From positions 1 to 64,000 of the forward strand of contig JABFQZ010000027.1 in assembly GCA_013141435.1 (NCBI GenBank): a stretch of 64,000 nucleotides of DNA. The letters run 5' to 3'. The first letter of the stretch is position 1, and the number at the start of each line of letters is the position of its first letter. The position numbers and the translations under genes were made by a program. Origin of the DNA: Ferruginibacter sp. (lineage in GTDB: Bacteria; Bacteroidota; Bacteroidia; Chitinophagales; Chitinophagaceae). The notes beneath the pieces are model-generated. The model was not told the DNA's origin. It saw nothing but the letters and a program-made list of their open reading frames with translations, and made no database searches. This document shows, piece after piece, positions 17,142 through 24,571 of this stretch.

Positions 17142-17609
17142 TTACTTTTCAATAATTTTACTTGCAAAAAACACATAGCCAAGCATTGGCAAGATTTCCA
17201 CATTGCTTTTTATTAATGATATGATTTGCCCACGATGGTAAGAAGAATGATTTGTAATGTGAAAAATTGCTTCTTTTTTGGGTAAACTTCTTTTTGATCC
17301 ATCAATTGGGAAATCAAACTCCAAAACTCTTTCCAATTCAATCTCGTTTACTTTTTCTAAATAATTTGTCCAATTTTCAATATTAGCATATAGCAATTGT
17401 TCACATTCTAATAAACTACGATTTTGAAAAAGAGTACTACTAACGGGTACTTCATTCAACCTGTTTAGCCAAATTGCATTCGCTGAATTAATATGTGAAA
17501 AAAGAAGCAACGCTCTTTCGTTTAATGGGTTTGCTTGTTTTAAAGTTTTTAGTAATTCTGTATTTGCCCAATGCTCAAACTGCATCTGTTTTATAAGTAA
17601 GTTTTTCAT
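17142..17609 (-). CDS. DinB-family metal-binding four-helix protein
   Basis: 155 aa. It has the DinB pattern of QMQFEHWANTELLKTL (His near residue 13), a central FSHINSANAIWLNRL and the C-terminal HITNHSSYHRGQIISL, supplying the three His ligands typical of the DinB/YfiT metal site. Bacterial members are often thiol-dependent transferases (for example bacillithiol or mycothiol S-transferases); the thiol here is unknown. It lies in the P3 unit with 2-bp spacing to the MBL gene. Confidence 0.85.
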   Translation of the reverse strand: MKNLLIKQMQFEHWANTELLKTLKQANPLNERALLLFSHINSANAIWLNRLNEVPVSSTLFQNRSLLECEQLLYANIENWTNYLEKVNEIELERVLEFDFPIDGSKRSLPKKEAIFHITNHSSYHRGQIISLIKSNVEILPMLGYVFFASKIIEK

Positions 17610-17611
17610 AT

Positions 17612-18343
17612 TTATTTTTTAGAATTTTCCAAAGCAATATTTACAGCATCATCCATATTACCAATCCACGGTGTGCCGTGACCTGACAACATTGTTACTT
17701 CACCAAGTTCACGAAGTAAATCTAACGACCGCTTTGCTTGTTTATAATTGTGATTTAAAATTGGATTTGTTAATTGTGGTTGCCCTAATGCACCTGTCAG
17801 TAAATTTCTTGTAACAATGGTATCTCCTGAAATCAAAATTTTTCTATCTTCCAATAATAAAGCAATTTCTCCATCGGTATGACCTGGCGTATGTAATATT
17901 TTTGGTTTTCCTGGCACATCTAATATTTGCCCATCAGTAACAGTTTGCACTTTGGTTAAATGTGGCAAGGTAAAAACTCCGTTTACAATTGCAACTCCCA
18001 ACATTTTTGCTGTGTATGCTCTCCAAGCATTAGACAATAAGCCAAACCAAGGTAATTGCAAAGGCTTACAAGCCATATTTGCATCGCCACTATGTACATA
18101 AACTTGTGCATTAGTCTCTTTCCTAACTTTTTCAGCAAAACCAATATGGTCAGCGTGGGCATGGGTAAGTATAATTGCTTCAATGTCTTTATTACTTTTC
18201 CCAAGTAATTCAAGCCCTTTTTTGTAAACACTATAATGACCGGGAAAACCTGCATCTACTAATGTTAATCGTCCTTCTTCTTCAATGAGATACCAATTGA
18301 ATGGTCCACAATCAAAATGATGTACTCCGTTTGCTATTTCCAT
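17612..18343 (-). CDS. Metallo-beta-lactamase-fold hydrolase
   Basis: 243-aa MBL-fold protein. The zinc motif THAHADH (His61, His63, Asp65, His66) is followed by HTPGHTDGEIAL and LISGDT, supplying the third His and bridging Asp, and a C-terminal SGHGTPW His. It resembles glyoxalase II/lactonase-type members, so a thioester or lactone hydrolysis is likely, but the substrate is unknown. It lies in the P3 unit between the AhpD-like and DinB genes. Confidence 0.88.
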   Translation of the reverse strand: MEIANGVHHFDCGPFNWYLIEEEGRLTLVDAGFPGHYSVYKKGLELLGKSNKDIEAIILTHAHADHIGFAEKVRKETNAQVYVHSGDANMACKPLQLPWFGLLSNAWRAYTAKMLGVAIVNGVFTLPHLTKVQTVTDGQILDVPGKPKILHTPGHTDGEIALLLEDRKILISGDTIVTRNLLTGALGQPQLTNPILNHNYKQAKRSLDLLRELGEVTMLSGHGTPWIGNMDDAVNIALENSKK

Positions 18344-18353
18344 AATTCAGTTT

Positions 18354-18887
18354 TTATATTGCTTGTGGTTCTGGAAAATCTATTGGCACTTTTACAATTG
18401 CAAATAAATAGTTTGTTATAATTTTATCGCCAACAGTCATTACAACATCAACTAAATTTTCAGTAGTATATCCTTCTTTAAAAAAGTTATCTTTTGTTAC
18501 TTCTAAAACTTCGCCTTTGTGGATTACAATTTCTTTGGCAAGATTTACAAGTGCATTTAATTTTGGATTAAAAGAAATTGTTGCTTTTCTAATTTCTAAA
18601 GTTTGCTCTTCGGTAAAGCCAACCATTTTGCCAATTGCTGTATGGGCAGCTTTGCAATAGTTACATCCGTTTAATTGGCTTACAACTAAATTTATTACTT
18701 CCTTTTCTTTATTATTTAGAGAATTTTTACGATTTTGAAGTGTTAGGTAATCACCTAATGCAGACGGTGAATGAGCAAAGAAAGCATACATATTTGGCAC
18801 AAAACCAACTGCTTTTTGTAAATTGTCAAATAATGCTTGATTATTCTCTGAAACGTTTTCTCTTGTGGGAACTGTGAATTTTTCCAT
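18354..18887 (-). CDS. Carboxymuconolactone decarboxylase / AhpD-like protein
   Basis: 177-aa all-helical CMD family protein with CNYCKAAH (Cys75, Cys78, His82) preceded by KEKEVINLVVSQLNG, the AhpD-type thiol-disulfide centre. Members with CxxC-H act as alkylhydroperoxide reductase partners or general peroxidases. It lies directly after the membrane protein gene (1-bp gap). A second, only moderately similar CMD protein is encoded at 25815-26372. CMD proteins are frequent neighbours of ECF sigma factors (family knowledge), which fits the two sigma genes here. Confidence 0.88.
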   Translation of the reverse strand: MEKFTVPTRENVSENNQALFDNLQKAVGFVPNMYAFFAHSPSALGDYLTLQNRKNSLNNKEKEVINLVVSQLNGCNYCKAAHTAIGKMVGFTEEQTLEIRKATISFNPKLNALVNLAKEIVIHKGEVLEVTKDNFFKEGYTTENLVDVVMTVGDKIITNYLFAIVKVPIDFPEPQAI

Positions 18888-18888
18888 T

Positions 18889-19557
18889 TTATTTATTAGA
18901 TTTTATAAGTTTTGAAATTGATATGATATGAAACCAAAGTAGTAATACTCCTGTGTAAAAAACAACGTATTGCATATTGTGAAAAGCTCCTAAATCTTTC
19001 CAAACCACAAGGCTGATGCTGGTTACAATAATAACAATGTCTAAAACACCAACTATGTTTGCTAACCATAATAGTTGATTTTTTGAGCTTTTATTTTTAA
19101 CAACTGCAATTGATGCTAATAATGCAAGAAAACCTGATGAAACGTGAAGGAAGCCGTCCATAATAGAAAACCAAGCAGGAATAACTTGTAAAACACCTTC
19201 CATTAAAAAGCCCGATGCTACAAAAACTCGAAGGCCTTGAACAATTTGAATATTTTCTTGTGAAATATTATCAAATATTTTTTTGAGAGGCGAAAAATAT
19301 AGAAACACTAATACAAGTGTCGCAGAAGAAAGTGTCAAAGCATAAAAAGCTCCGCCCGAAATGTCTATTGGAATAAGCAATTTGTTGCTAAAAACAAAAT
19401 GAATGAAGATAATCCAAACTATTGAAATTAAACCAAAAACCCATTTTGTTGTTTGGGTTGCTCGTCCAATTTTCAAAAGCCAAAGCGTTGCAAACAAAAA
19501 AATAATGTTTACTCCAATAACCCAATAAGTTGTTGCTAAATAATGTGATGCGTCCAT
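18889..19557 (-). CDS. Multi-helix membrane protein, paralogue of 13331-14008
   Basis: 222 aa with about seven hydrophobic helices (for example VIGVNIIFLFATLWLLKIG, WVFGLISIVWIIFIHFVF). No named family. It shares length, topology and genomic position with the protein at 13331-14008: each follows a sigma factor and the CTTGCC palindrome and heads an operon. It is the first gene of a long minus-strand unit (membrane protein, CMD, MBL, DinB, DUF2798, tautomerase, AraC) with gaps of 1-10 bp. Confidence 0.65.
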   Translation of the reverse strand: MDASHYLATTYWVIGVNIIFLFATLWLLKIGRATQTTKWVFGLISIVWIIFIHFVFSNKLLIPIDISGGAFYALTLSSATLVLVFLYFSPLKKIFDNISQENIQIVQGLRVFVASGFLMEGVLQVIPAWFSIMDGFLHVSSGFLALLASIAVVKNKSSKNQLLWLANIVGVLDIVIIVTSISLVVWKDLGAFHNMQYVVFYTGVLLLWFHIISISKLIKSNK

Positions 19558-19594
19558 TTAAAATAATTTTAATTCTGTGTCATTATTGACAATG

Positions 19595-19652
19595 CAAAGG
19601 TGCGATGACACTATTTATTTAAGAATGGATAGATTATGCTTTTGAATGGATA
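19595..19652 (-). promoter_or_regulatory. Proximal promoter with AraC-type direct repeats
   Basis: A CACCTTTG -7-like element (ending at 19595) lies 38 bp upstream of the ATG at 19557. Behind it GAATGGATA occurs twice in the same orientation (19623-19631 and 19644-19652), 21 bp apart, which is two helical turns. That is the usual AraC-family operator layout, and the operon itself ends in an AraC gene. Confidence 0.5.
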
Positions 19653-19696
19653 ATTTTTTTAAAAAGATTTAGAGACGCAGTTAATTAATTATACCG

Positions 19697-19741
19697 CAAA
19701 GTTGAGCATTGAAAATTGAAGAGGACTTGCCAATTGGCAAG
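19697..19741 (-). promoter_or_regulatory. Palindrome promoter P3 (CTTGCCAATTGGCAAG)
   Basis: Perfect palindrome at 19726-19741, centre 19733.5, 36.5 bp from the G of an AACTTTG element (19697). The surrounding 75 bp (19680-19754) are nearly identical to P1 and include the stop codon of the sigma gene at 19752. It is the distal promoter of the 19557 operon. Confidence 0.65.
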
Positions 19742-19751
19742 AAATGAAAAA

Positions 19752-20543
19752 TTAGAAAGTGACTTCTAAAATTTTCTTTATTTCATTCAGTCTTTGTTCA
19801 GGATATTCAAAGTTTGGGTTTGACTGTATAAGCCCAGTAGCCGTTTCTACTTCAGCAATACTTGAAATTAATTCTTTTGAAGCAAATAATAAATGATTAG
19901 GATTTACTCTCTTTGTTGCAATAGCATTGTCTACTTTTTTATGGCAACGGCAAGCATTTTCGGAGTTCACAAGGCCGCAATTTTGTTTTGTAAACTCATT
20001 TATTTTAGTTCTTGCTCTTGAAAGGCGTTTACGAAAAGTTTCTGGTGAAATGTCTTGAATATATGCTCCGTCTGTTGAATTAAATTCTAAAATTTCGCCA
20101 ACTACATAAGTTATTCTACTTTCTGCGTCTAAACATTGCAACATTCCTGTTGAACAACCGATTTTTACTTCTTCAACTAATAATTTTTTCTCGGCTGTAT
20201 TTGCATTGTAATTTTGATTTAGCCCTTGTTCTAAATCTTTTGCGAAAACATCAAAGTTAAGTTGTTGCCTTTTTTCTTTATCTAAAATATTGAGTAGGTA
20301 ATTTGTTGCAATTCTATAAGTCCAAGTTGTAAAGTTGCTTTCAAAATTAAAACTGCTTAAATGAGTTACAATTTTAATTAGAATTTCCTGTGTTGCATCC
20401 TTTGCATTTTCTGGGTGGAACAAGATTTTAATTGAAATGTTGTAAATATATTTTTGAATACCTTCCAACAAAGCATTAAGGGCGACTTTGTCGCCCCCAA
20501 CTGCTTTCTTTACTAATGTTTCAAAGTCTTTATTTTGCTTCAT
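19752..20543 (-). CDS. ECF-like sigma factor, paralogue of 14102-14974
   Basis: 263 aa. Region 2 is at about 12-85 (ENAKDATQEILIKIV, FTTWTYRIATNYL) and region 4 at about 130-182 (ISPETFRKRLSRARTK). The same Cys tail is present, CGLVNSENACRC (Cys189, Cys198, Cys200), plus GCSTGMLQC (Cys130, Cys137). All five cysteines are conserved with its paralogue. Its start overlaps the end of the upstream membrane gene by 14 bp. No anti-sigma factor is nearby; the Cys tail may take that sensing role (inference). Confidence 0.85.
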   Translation of the reverse strand: MKQNKDFETLVKKAVGGDKVALNALLEGIQKYIYNISIKILFHPENAKDATQEILIKIVTHLSSFNFESNFTTWTYRIATNYLLNILDKEKRQQLNFDVFAKDLEQGLNQNYNANTAEKKLLVEEVKIGCSTGMLQCLDAESRITYVVGEILEFNSTDGAYIQDISPETFRKRLSRARTKINEFTKQNCGLVNSENACRCHKKVDNAIATKRVNPNHLLFASKELISSIAEVETATGLIQSNPNFEYPEQRLNEIKKILEVTF

Positions 20544-20943
20544 TGTTTCTGAAAATAAATGCGATTACTATTGCTCCAATTATTGTTGCAAAACTATCAA
20601 TAATTCCTGCAAATAACATAGAAGTTCCATCTGCAATACTCCATCCTGCTGTAATTAAATGGCCTGCTACATTTACTGCAAGTCCCGCCATTGCTCCTGC
20701 AATTAATCCTTTTTGTACCCAAGTTTTCCCTTTTACTAATGGAACGAGCCAAACTAATACGATAGTCAAAAGAAAATAACCTAACAAAATTGCTGGAAAG
20801 TTTAATCCATCCTTTTCTGGGTCTCGACTAATACCAATTTTTGCATTTAGGAAAGGACCAATAATTGTCATTGCTAATACTGTGTTTGCAATGAATGTGG
20901 CTATAAAGCCAAGTAATGTTGCTATAATATTCTTCTTCATCAT
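20530..20943 (-). CDS. Four-helix membrane protein, unknown
   Basis: 137 aa with about four hydrophobic helices (5-30, 50-70, 80-100, 107-130) and Gly/Ala-rich packing motifs (LIAGAMAGLAVNVAGH). It resembles small DUF1761-like membrane proteins but cannot be assigned. It starts MMKKN, so either ATG (20943 or 20940) could be used. It overlaps the SRPBCC stop by 1 bp and the sigma gene by 14 bp, so all three are probably translated together. Confidence 0.6.
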   Translation of the reverse strand: MMKKNIIATLLGFIATFIANTVLAMTIIGPFLNAKIGISRDPEKDGLNFPAILLGYFLLTIVLVWLVPLVKGKTWVQKGLIAGAMAGLAVNVAGHLITAGWSIADGTSMLFAGIIDSFATIIGAIVIAFIFRNNEAK

Positions 20944-21329
20944 TAAAATTTGTTTTTAAGGATTTCCAATTCTTCAATTAGACCTACAATGCCTGGCTCC
21001 CAAGCTTGGTCGGGCATTCCATCAGCTTGGAAAATTGTAAACAAATAAGTAACACCTTCGGCATTTCTTAAAAGCCTTGTCGGAATTGGAAAAGGAGCAT
21101 CGCCAAAAAACAAATCAATGTTTCCTGTTTGTTTGTCGCCCTTTACTACAAATTTTACTTTACCCATTGGCGTTACAGCATAGTGTTCGCCATTTTCAAG
21201 CATTACATCTGATATGAAGTTTGTTGACCATTCTTTGTACAGAAGTGGATTTGTAAGGTAGTCAAATACCTTGTCGTATGAAGCACCAATGCTCACATAC
21301 CTTGTTGTGGTGTTTTGTAATTTTACCAT
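20943..21329 (-). CDS. SRPBCC-superfamily ligand-binding protein
   Basis: 128 aa with the START/Bet v1-like helix-grip pattern: an initial strand ending TTTRYVSIGASYDKVFDYLTN, then LLYKEWSTNFISDV, beta strands, and a long C-terminal helix GIVGLIEELEILKN. Such proteins bind hydrophobic ligands, with no catalytic residues inferable. It belongs to the unit running from the FNR-like promoter or from its own 90-bp upstream gap, which holds an imperfect inverted repeat (AACCAA/TTGGTT, 21345-21364). Confidence 0.75.
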   Translation of the reverse strand: MVKLQNTTTRYVSIGASYDKVFDYLTNPLLYKEWSTNFISDVMLENGEHYAVTPMGKVKFVVKGDKQTGNIDLFFGDAPFPIPTRLLRNAEGVTYLFTIFQADGMPDQAWEPGIVGLIEELEILKNKF

Positions 21330-21419
21330 TGTCTAATTGTTTTAACTAACCAATTCATTTTGGTTACGTTAGATTAGACAAAATTGGTTGACAAGGTGTG
21401 ACCGAAAATTTCAACTATT

Positions 21420-21776
21420 TTATAAATTAAATTTCGCTTTTGCACTCTTTGGTAATTTTGCCACCACCAAATTGTAAGAATTATCTATCCATTCCATTAT
21501 TTTTTTATCTGGCACAGAACCATCCATGCTTACAGAAATCCAATGTTTTTCATCAAAATAAGGAGGCTTACCAACTGCACTATATTGTGCTTTTAGTTCA
21601 TCAATCAATTCTGAATCACATTTTAGTGCAATGCTGTCAAAGGCTGAAATATAAGTTACAGTAAACATTTTGTCTGCTACTTTAAAAACTAATGCTTCGG
21701 GTAGTTTTGAGAAAGGAAAACTTTCTGTTACAGCATTTTTACTTAAACAATAATCTCTAAATATTTCTATGTTCAT
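21420..21776 (-). CDS. MmcQ/YjbR family protein
   Basis: 118 aa starting MNIEIFRDYCLSKNAVTE at 21776; an in-frame TTG at 21794 would overlap the upstream SnoaL gene and lacks family support. The YjbR fold is recognisable from SFPFSKLPEALVFKVADKMF, ALKCDSELIDELK and PPYFDEKHWISVSMDG. Described as a double-wing DNA-binding-like fold of unknown role, often in detoxification or resistance neighbourhoods. It lies 5 bp after the SnoaL-like gene. Confidence 0.85.
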   Translation of the reverse strand: MNIEIFRDYCLSKNAVTESFPFSKLPEALVFKVADKMFTVTYISAFDSIALKCDSELIDELKAQYSAVGKPPYFDEKHWISVSMDGSVPDKKIMEWIDNSYNLVVAKLPKSAKAKFNL

Positions 21777-21781
21777 AGGTT

Positions 21782-22138
21782 TTATGCGTCCCAAAAGAAA
21801 CCTGTCATTTTTGTTAATTGTCCGTCTTTGTATATTCCAAAACTTGCTCCTTTACTTAAAATGTTACCGTTTCCATCAACCATATTCCAATGTGCTAAAC
21901 TTTGGTTGTGGTGTATTTTAAAGTCAGTTACAACAAATTTAGCACCTGGAAAACCATTTTGAAATTCTCCCATATAATCTGAAAGATTGTCAATTCCCAA
22001 AATATCAACATTTGGGTCAGTGTAATTACAGGTAGAAATTAGTTGTTTTTGTAAAGTTTCTTTGCGAATTGTTTCGTTTGGTTCACTCCAAGAAGCACCG
22101 TAGGCTTCCCAAATTTCTAAATGTGAATTCTCTGCCAT
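21782..22138 (-). CDS. SnoaL-like (NTF2-fold) protein
   Basis: 118 aa with the cone-shaped NTF2-like pattern: an N-terminal helix (HLEIWEAYGASWSEPN), CNYTDPNVDILGIDNLSDYMGEFQNGFPG, then strands FVVTDFKIHHNQSLAHWNMVD and SFGIYKDGQLTKMTGFFWDA. Members are cyclases, isomerases or binding proteins; the active-site residues are not certain here. It lies 7 bp downstream of the membrane protein gene in the FNR-box unit. Confidence 0.8.
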   Translation of the reverse strand: MAENSHLEIWEAYGASWSEPNETIRKETLQKQLISTCNYTDPNVDILGIDNLSDYMGEFQNGFPGAKFVVTDFKIHHNQSLAHWNMVDGNGNILSKGASFGIYKDGQLTKMTGFFWDA

Positions 22139-22145
22139 ATATTTC

Positions 22146-22538
22146 TTATTTATTGGTTTTGATTTTTAATATTGTCCAAAAGTGAACAAATCCTATTGCT
22201 AACAAAATATGAAGTGTCAAGTTTGGAATTATGCCTGATAGTTTTGTGATTATTCCATTAAAATATGCCAACAATTCAATAACGAATAACCCAATTTGTA
22301 TAATGATATTTCCAAAAAGAAATATTTTTAATGTTTCGGAACTTTCGTGTTTTCTAACTAAAAATGCAATGATACCAATTGTAAGAAGTAGTAAACCTGT
22401 TTCTCTCATCCAAACTAATGTGCCAACTAAAGGTTCAACACCTTTACTTGCTAATAAAGTATTCGGAAATAAAATTGCAAAAATTCCTACGGAAAATGCA
22501 ATGATTGATGCTATTGTTAAAAAAATTTGTCTGCTCAT
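22146..22538 (-). CDS. Four-helix membrane protein (DUF4345-like)
   Basis: 130 aa starting MSRQIFLTIAS at 22538; the 21 upstream in-frame codons lie across the predicted promoter and are excluded. Four hydrophobic helices (about 4-25, 38-60, 68-92, 104-124). LVWMRETGLLLLTIGIIAFLVRKH is reminiscent of small DoxX/DUF4345-type proteins. Function unknown. It is the first gene of a unit with SnoaL and MmcQ, led by a promoter with an FNR-like box. Confidence 0.65.
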   Translation of the reverse strand: MSRQIFLTIASIIAFSVGIFAILFPNTLLASKGVEPLVGTLVWMRETGLLLLTIGIIAFLVRKHESSETLKIFLFGNIIIQIGLFVIELLAYFNGIITKLSGIIPNLTLHILLAIGFVHFWTILKIKTNK

Positions 22539-22557
22539 TTTTATAATTATTGAGCAA

Positions 22558-22602
22558 CAAAGGTCAACAGAAAATATTTGAATACACTTGATCTTTATCA
22601 AG
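22558..22602 (-). promoter_or_regulatory. Promoter with FNR-like box (TTGAT-N4-ATCAA)
   Basis: The palindrome CTTGATCTTTATCAAG at 22587-22602 matches the classical FNR box. Its centre (22594.5) is 36.5 bp from the G of a GACCTTTG -7-like element (22558-22565), exactly the spacing of P1-P3, so it sits at about -41. The gene for a Crp/Fnr-family regulator ends 27 bp upstream. Confidence 0.65.
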
Positions 22603-22628
22603 AAATAAAATTACTTTCTTGATAGATA

Positions 22629-23213
22629 TTAAGAATTAGAAGTTGTCAATTTTTTTCTAATTCTGCTTAAATGTTCTGGTGTAATATTTAGATATGAGGC
22701 AATTATTTTTAATGGAAGTCTTTGAATTAAACTTGGTTGTTTCACAACTAAGTTTAAATATTTTTCTTCTGCTTTGTTTCCGTTAAAATTTAATTGTTCT
22801 TTTATTGAAATAGTATGATTTCGTTCAACCATCATTCGTCCTAATCTTTCAAACGATTTGTATTTATCAAACATTTCATATAACGCAATTCTTGGTATTA
22901 CAATAAGTTCGGTTATTTCCAACGCTACATAAGTCAAAACGCAAGGTTCTTGTTTTATGAAACTATAATCGTCATAAAAAATAGCGTTTTCAAAATATAA
23001 ATTGGTTACAATTTCTTTTTCTACTTTGTTATGATAGCAATAAATTAATCCACTTTTTATAAAAACTAAATGATTGCAAATTTCACCTTCTTTCCATAAA
23101 GTTTCATTTTTCAAAAGTTTGCGACAAGTAAAATATTGCTCAAAATTCAACCATTCCGTTTCGGCAATTGGTGTCACACTTTCTAGAATGTTTTTAAATA
23201 TTTCTATGTTCAT
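22629..23213 (-). CDS. Crp/Fnr-family transcriptional regulator
   Basis: 194 aa. The cyclic-nucleotide-binding-like domain spans about 15-130 (KNETLWKEGEICNHLVFIKSGLIYCYH), then a dimer helix and the HTH QRLPLKIIASYLNITPEHLSRIRKKL at the C-terminus. The cyclic-AMP-binding arginine/serine signature is not evident, and there is no N-terminal Cys cluster for an FNR-type iron-sulfur centre, so the effector is unknown. It lies immediately upstream of the FNR-like box that leads the next unit and 20 bp after the FMN reductase gene. Confidence 0.85.
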   Translation of the reverse strand: MNIEIFKNILESVTPIAETEWLNFEQYFTCRKLLKNETLWKEGEICNHLVFIKSGLIYCYHNKVEKEIVTNLYFENAIFYDDYSFIKQEPCVLTYVALEITELIVIPRIALYEMFDKYKSFERLGRMMVERNHTISIKEQLNFNGNKAEEKYLNLVVKQPSLIQRLPLKIIASYLNITPEHLSRIRKKLTTSNS

Positions 23214-23233
23214 AAGTTTTTTTGTATTCCTTT

Positions 23234-23770
23234 TTATTTATTTAATAACTTTAAGAAGGCACTTATAAATTTGTCTAATTGTAATTTCGTTTCATGATCA
23301 ATTAAGTTTCCTTGTTCGTCAATTTTTCCTTTTATTCCTTGTATCAATAAACATGTTTCATAAGTGAATTTAGCCATTGCAGTTTTCATTATAAGTTGCA
23401 GTTCTTCTTGCCCTTTTTGGCCACTTGCAGATGCTGTTATCAGTCCACTTGGCTTTTTCGAAAAGATTGTTGTCGAAATACACCACTCAATTGCATTTTT
23501 CAGCCCACTTGGAATGCTAAAAATATATTCAGGGGTACATATAATTATTCCGTCTGCCTGTTCAATATTTTTTCTAAATTCAATAATCTGTTTTGGAGGA
23601 TTGTCTGTTGAAAGTACTGGGTCAAAATGAGGAAGTGATTTTAAGTCATTAAAAATTGTGAAGTGAAATGTATCTGTTGTCAAACTTGCAATTTTTTCAA
23701 CAAGCTTTAAGTTTGAAGAATTTGAACTTGCACTTCCAATAATCGCAAAAATATTTTTCTTGTTTGTCAT
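23234..23770 (-). CDS. NAD(P)H-dependent FMN reductase
   Basis: 178-aa flavodoxin-like protein. IFAIIGSASSNSSNLKLVEKIA is the FMN phosphate loop, followed by LKSLPHFDP and the family signature IIICTPEYIFSIPSGLKNAIEWC, then GLITASASGQKGQEEL. It reduces flavin or quinone using NAD(P)H (family knowledge). Its start codon shares one base with the stop of the upstream DUF2867 gene; it is followed at 20 bp by the Crp/Fnr gene. Confidence 0.85.
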   Translation of the reverse strand: MTNKKNIFAIIGSASSNSSNLKLVEKIASLTTDTFHFTIFNDLKSLPHFDPVLSTDNPPKQIIEFRKNIEQADGIIICTPEYIFSIPSGLKNAIEWCISTTIFSKKPSGLITASASGQKGQEELQLIMKTAMAKFTYETCLLIQGIKGKIDEQGNLIDHETKLQLDKFISAFLKLLNK

Positions 23771-24393
23771 TAATTTCTGTCAATTATTTGTTTGTTATGG
23801 GTTTCGGTACAATGACCACTTTTAGTGGTTCGTTTTTTTCTTTCATACAAATTTCTCTGATTTTCTACTTCTTTAATAATTCCCTTCAACATTGTTGGGA
23901 CAATAAATTTATGAAATGGTCTAACTGGTAAAAAATAAAGACGTCCAAACAAGTTATTAAATTCTACTGTAGTTGATATTGTTAGGTCTTTTTTAGTTTT
24001 GTCGGTTTTGGATTTGTCTAAAAATAAGGAAACTCTGAAATTTAAATGTTTATCGTCTTCACCCAAAATCACTTCGTTGTCTGTCTTGTTAAAAACTTTA
24101 AAAAGTCCAAGTTGTTCGCCTGGTTCACATTTGAAATTTTCTAATTGTTGCTGTCTATCAACTAGATTTCCTGAAGTTTTAAGTCCAAAAACTGATACTA
24201 ATTTATTTCTTAAATTAAATAGTTTTCCGACCCATTTTGGACCGCTAGAAAAAAAAGCTTTAGCTATGTCAACAGAAGTAATATTATTTTCGATATCTTT
24301 AAGAACGCCTCGGAAGCTGTCAACATAGCTATATTCTTTGTGGGAAGTATTCAGTATCGAATTATTTGGAAGTGTTGTTTTAAATATTCTCAT
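23770..24393 (-). CDS. DUF2867 family protein
   Basis: 207 aa. FFSSGPKWVGKLFNLRNKLVSVFGLK (about 47-73), the central LGEDDKHLNFRVSLFL and the C-terminal FGRLYFLPVRPFHKFIVPTMLKGI identify the DUF2867 family, often fused to or neighbouring NAD(P)-binding SDRs. The last 20 or so codons are unusual because they read through a collapsed copy of the dispersed repeat (23800-23839), so the native C-terminus probably ended near RNLYERKKR. Its start lies 34 bp past repeat copy B. Confidence 0.75.
   Translation of the reverse strand: MRIFKTTLPNNSILNTSHKEYSYVDSFRGVLKDIENNITSVDIAKAFFSSGPKWVGKLFNLRNKLVSVFGLKTSGNLVDRQQQLENFKCEPGEQLGLFKVFNKTDNEVILGEDDKHLNFRVSLFLDKSKTDKTKKDLTISTTVEFNNLFGRLYFLPVRPFHKFIVPTMLKGIIKEVENQRNLYERKKRTTKSGHCTETHNKQIIDRN
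23800..23839. repeat. Collapsed copy of the dispersed inverted repeat
   Basis: The left-flank sequence found next to copies B and D (CGnTACAATGACCACT) is joined directly to a right-flank sequence like that of copy C (TTAGTGGTTCGTTTTTTT). The joint forms a short stem ACCACT-TTT-AGTGGT (23815-23829). The interior of about 100 bp is missing. It lies inside the 3' end of the DUF2867 gene. Confidence 0.5.
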
Positions 24394-24426
24394 GTTCTTA
24401 TTCTCGGTGTCGCTTTACAATGATCG

Positions 24427-24545
24427 CTAACATTTTGGGGCTTGGCGAATTGTGGATTTGAAGCTCAAATGTTCAGTTTAGCACAAGTGTTCAATTTAGT
24501 ACTATTGCCCCCATTTTGCCGACCCCCTTTTTTACGTGCTGCCCT
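24427..24545. repeat. Dispersed inverted-repeat element, copy B
   Basis: Begins CTAACATTTTGGGGCTTGGCG and ends with a degenerate right arm (CCCCCATTTTGCCGACCCCC, then ACGTGCTGCCC). It contains GTTCAATTTAGTACT, matching the conserved core of copies A and C. The left flank CGCTTTACAATGATCG resembles that of copy D. The right terminal GTTAG has decayed. Confidence 0.65.
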
Positions 24546-24571
24546 TTTTTCTTTCTACCGTTTGTTACGCA

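Noticed and set aside
14059..19741. CTTGCCAATTGGCAAG palindromes as transcription terminators
   Set aside because: They lack a following U-tract, lie upstream of predicted promoters at constant spacing, and recur with conserved flanks, which fits operators better.
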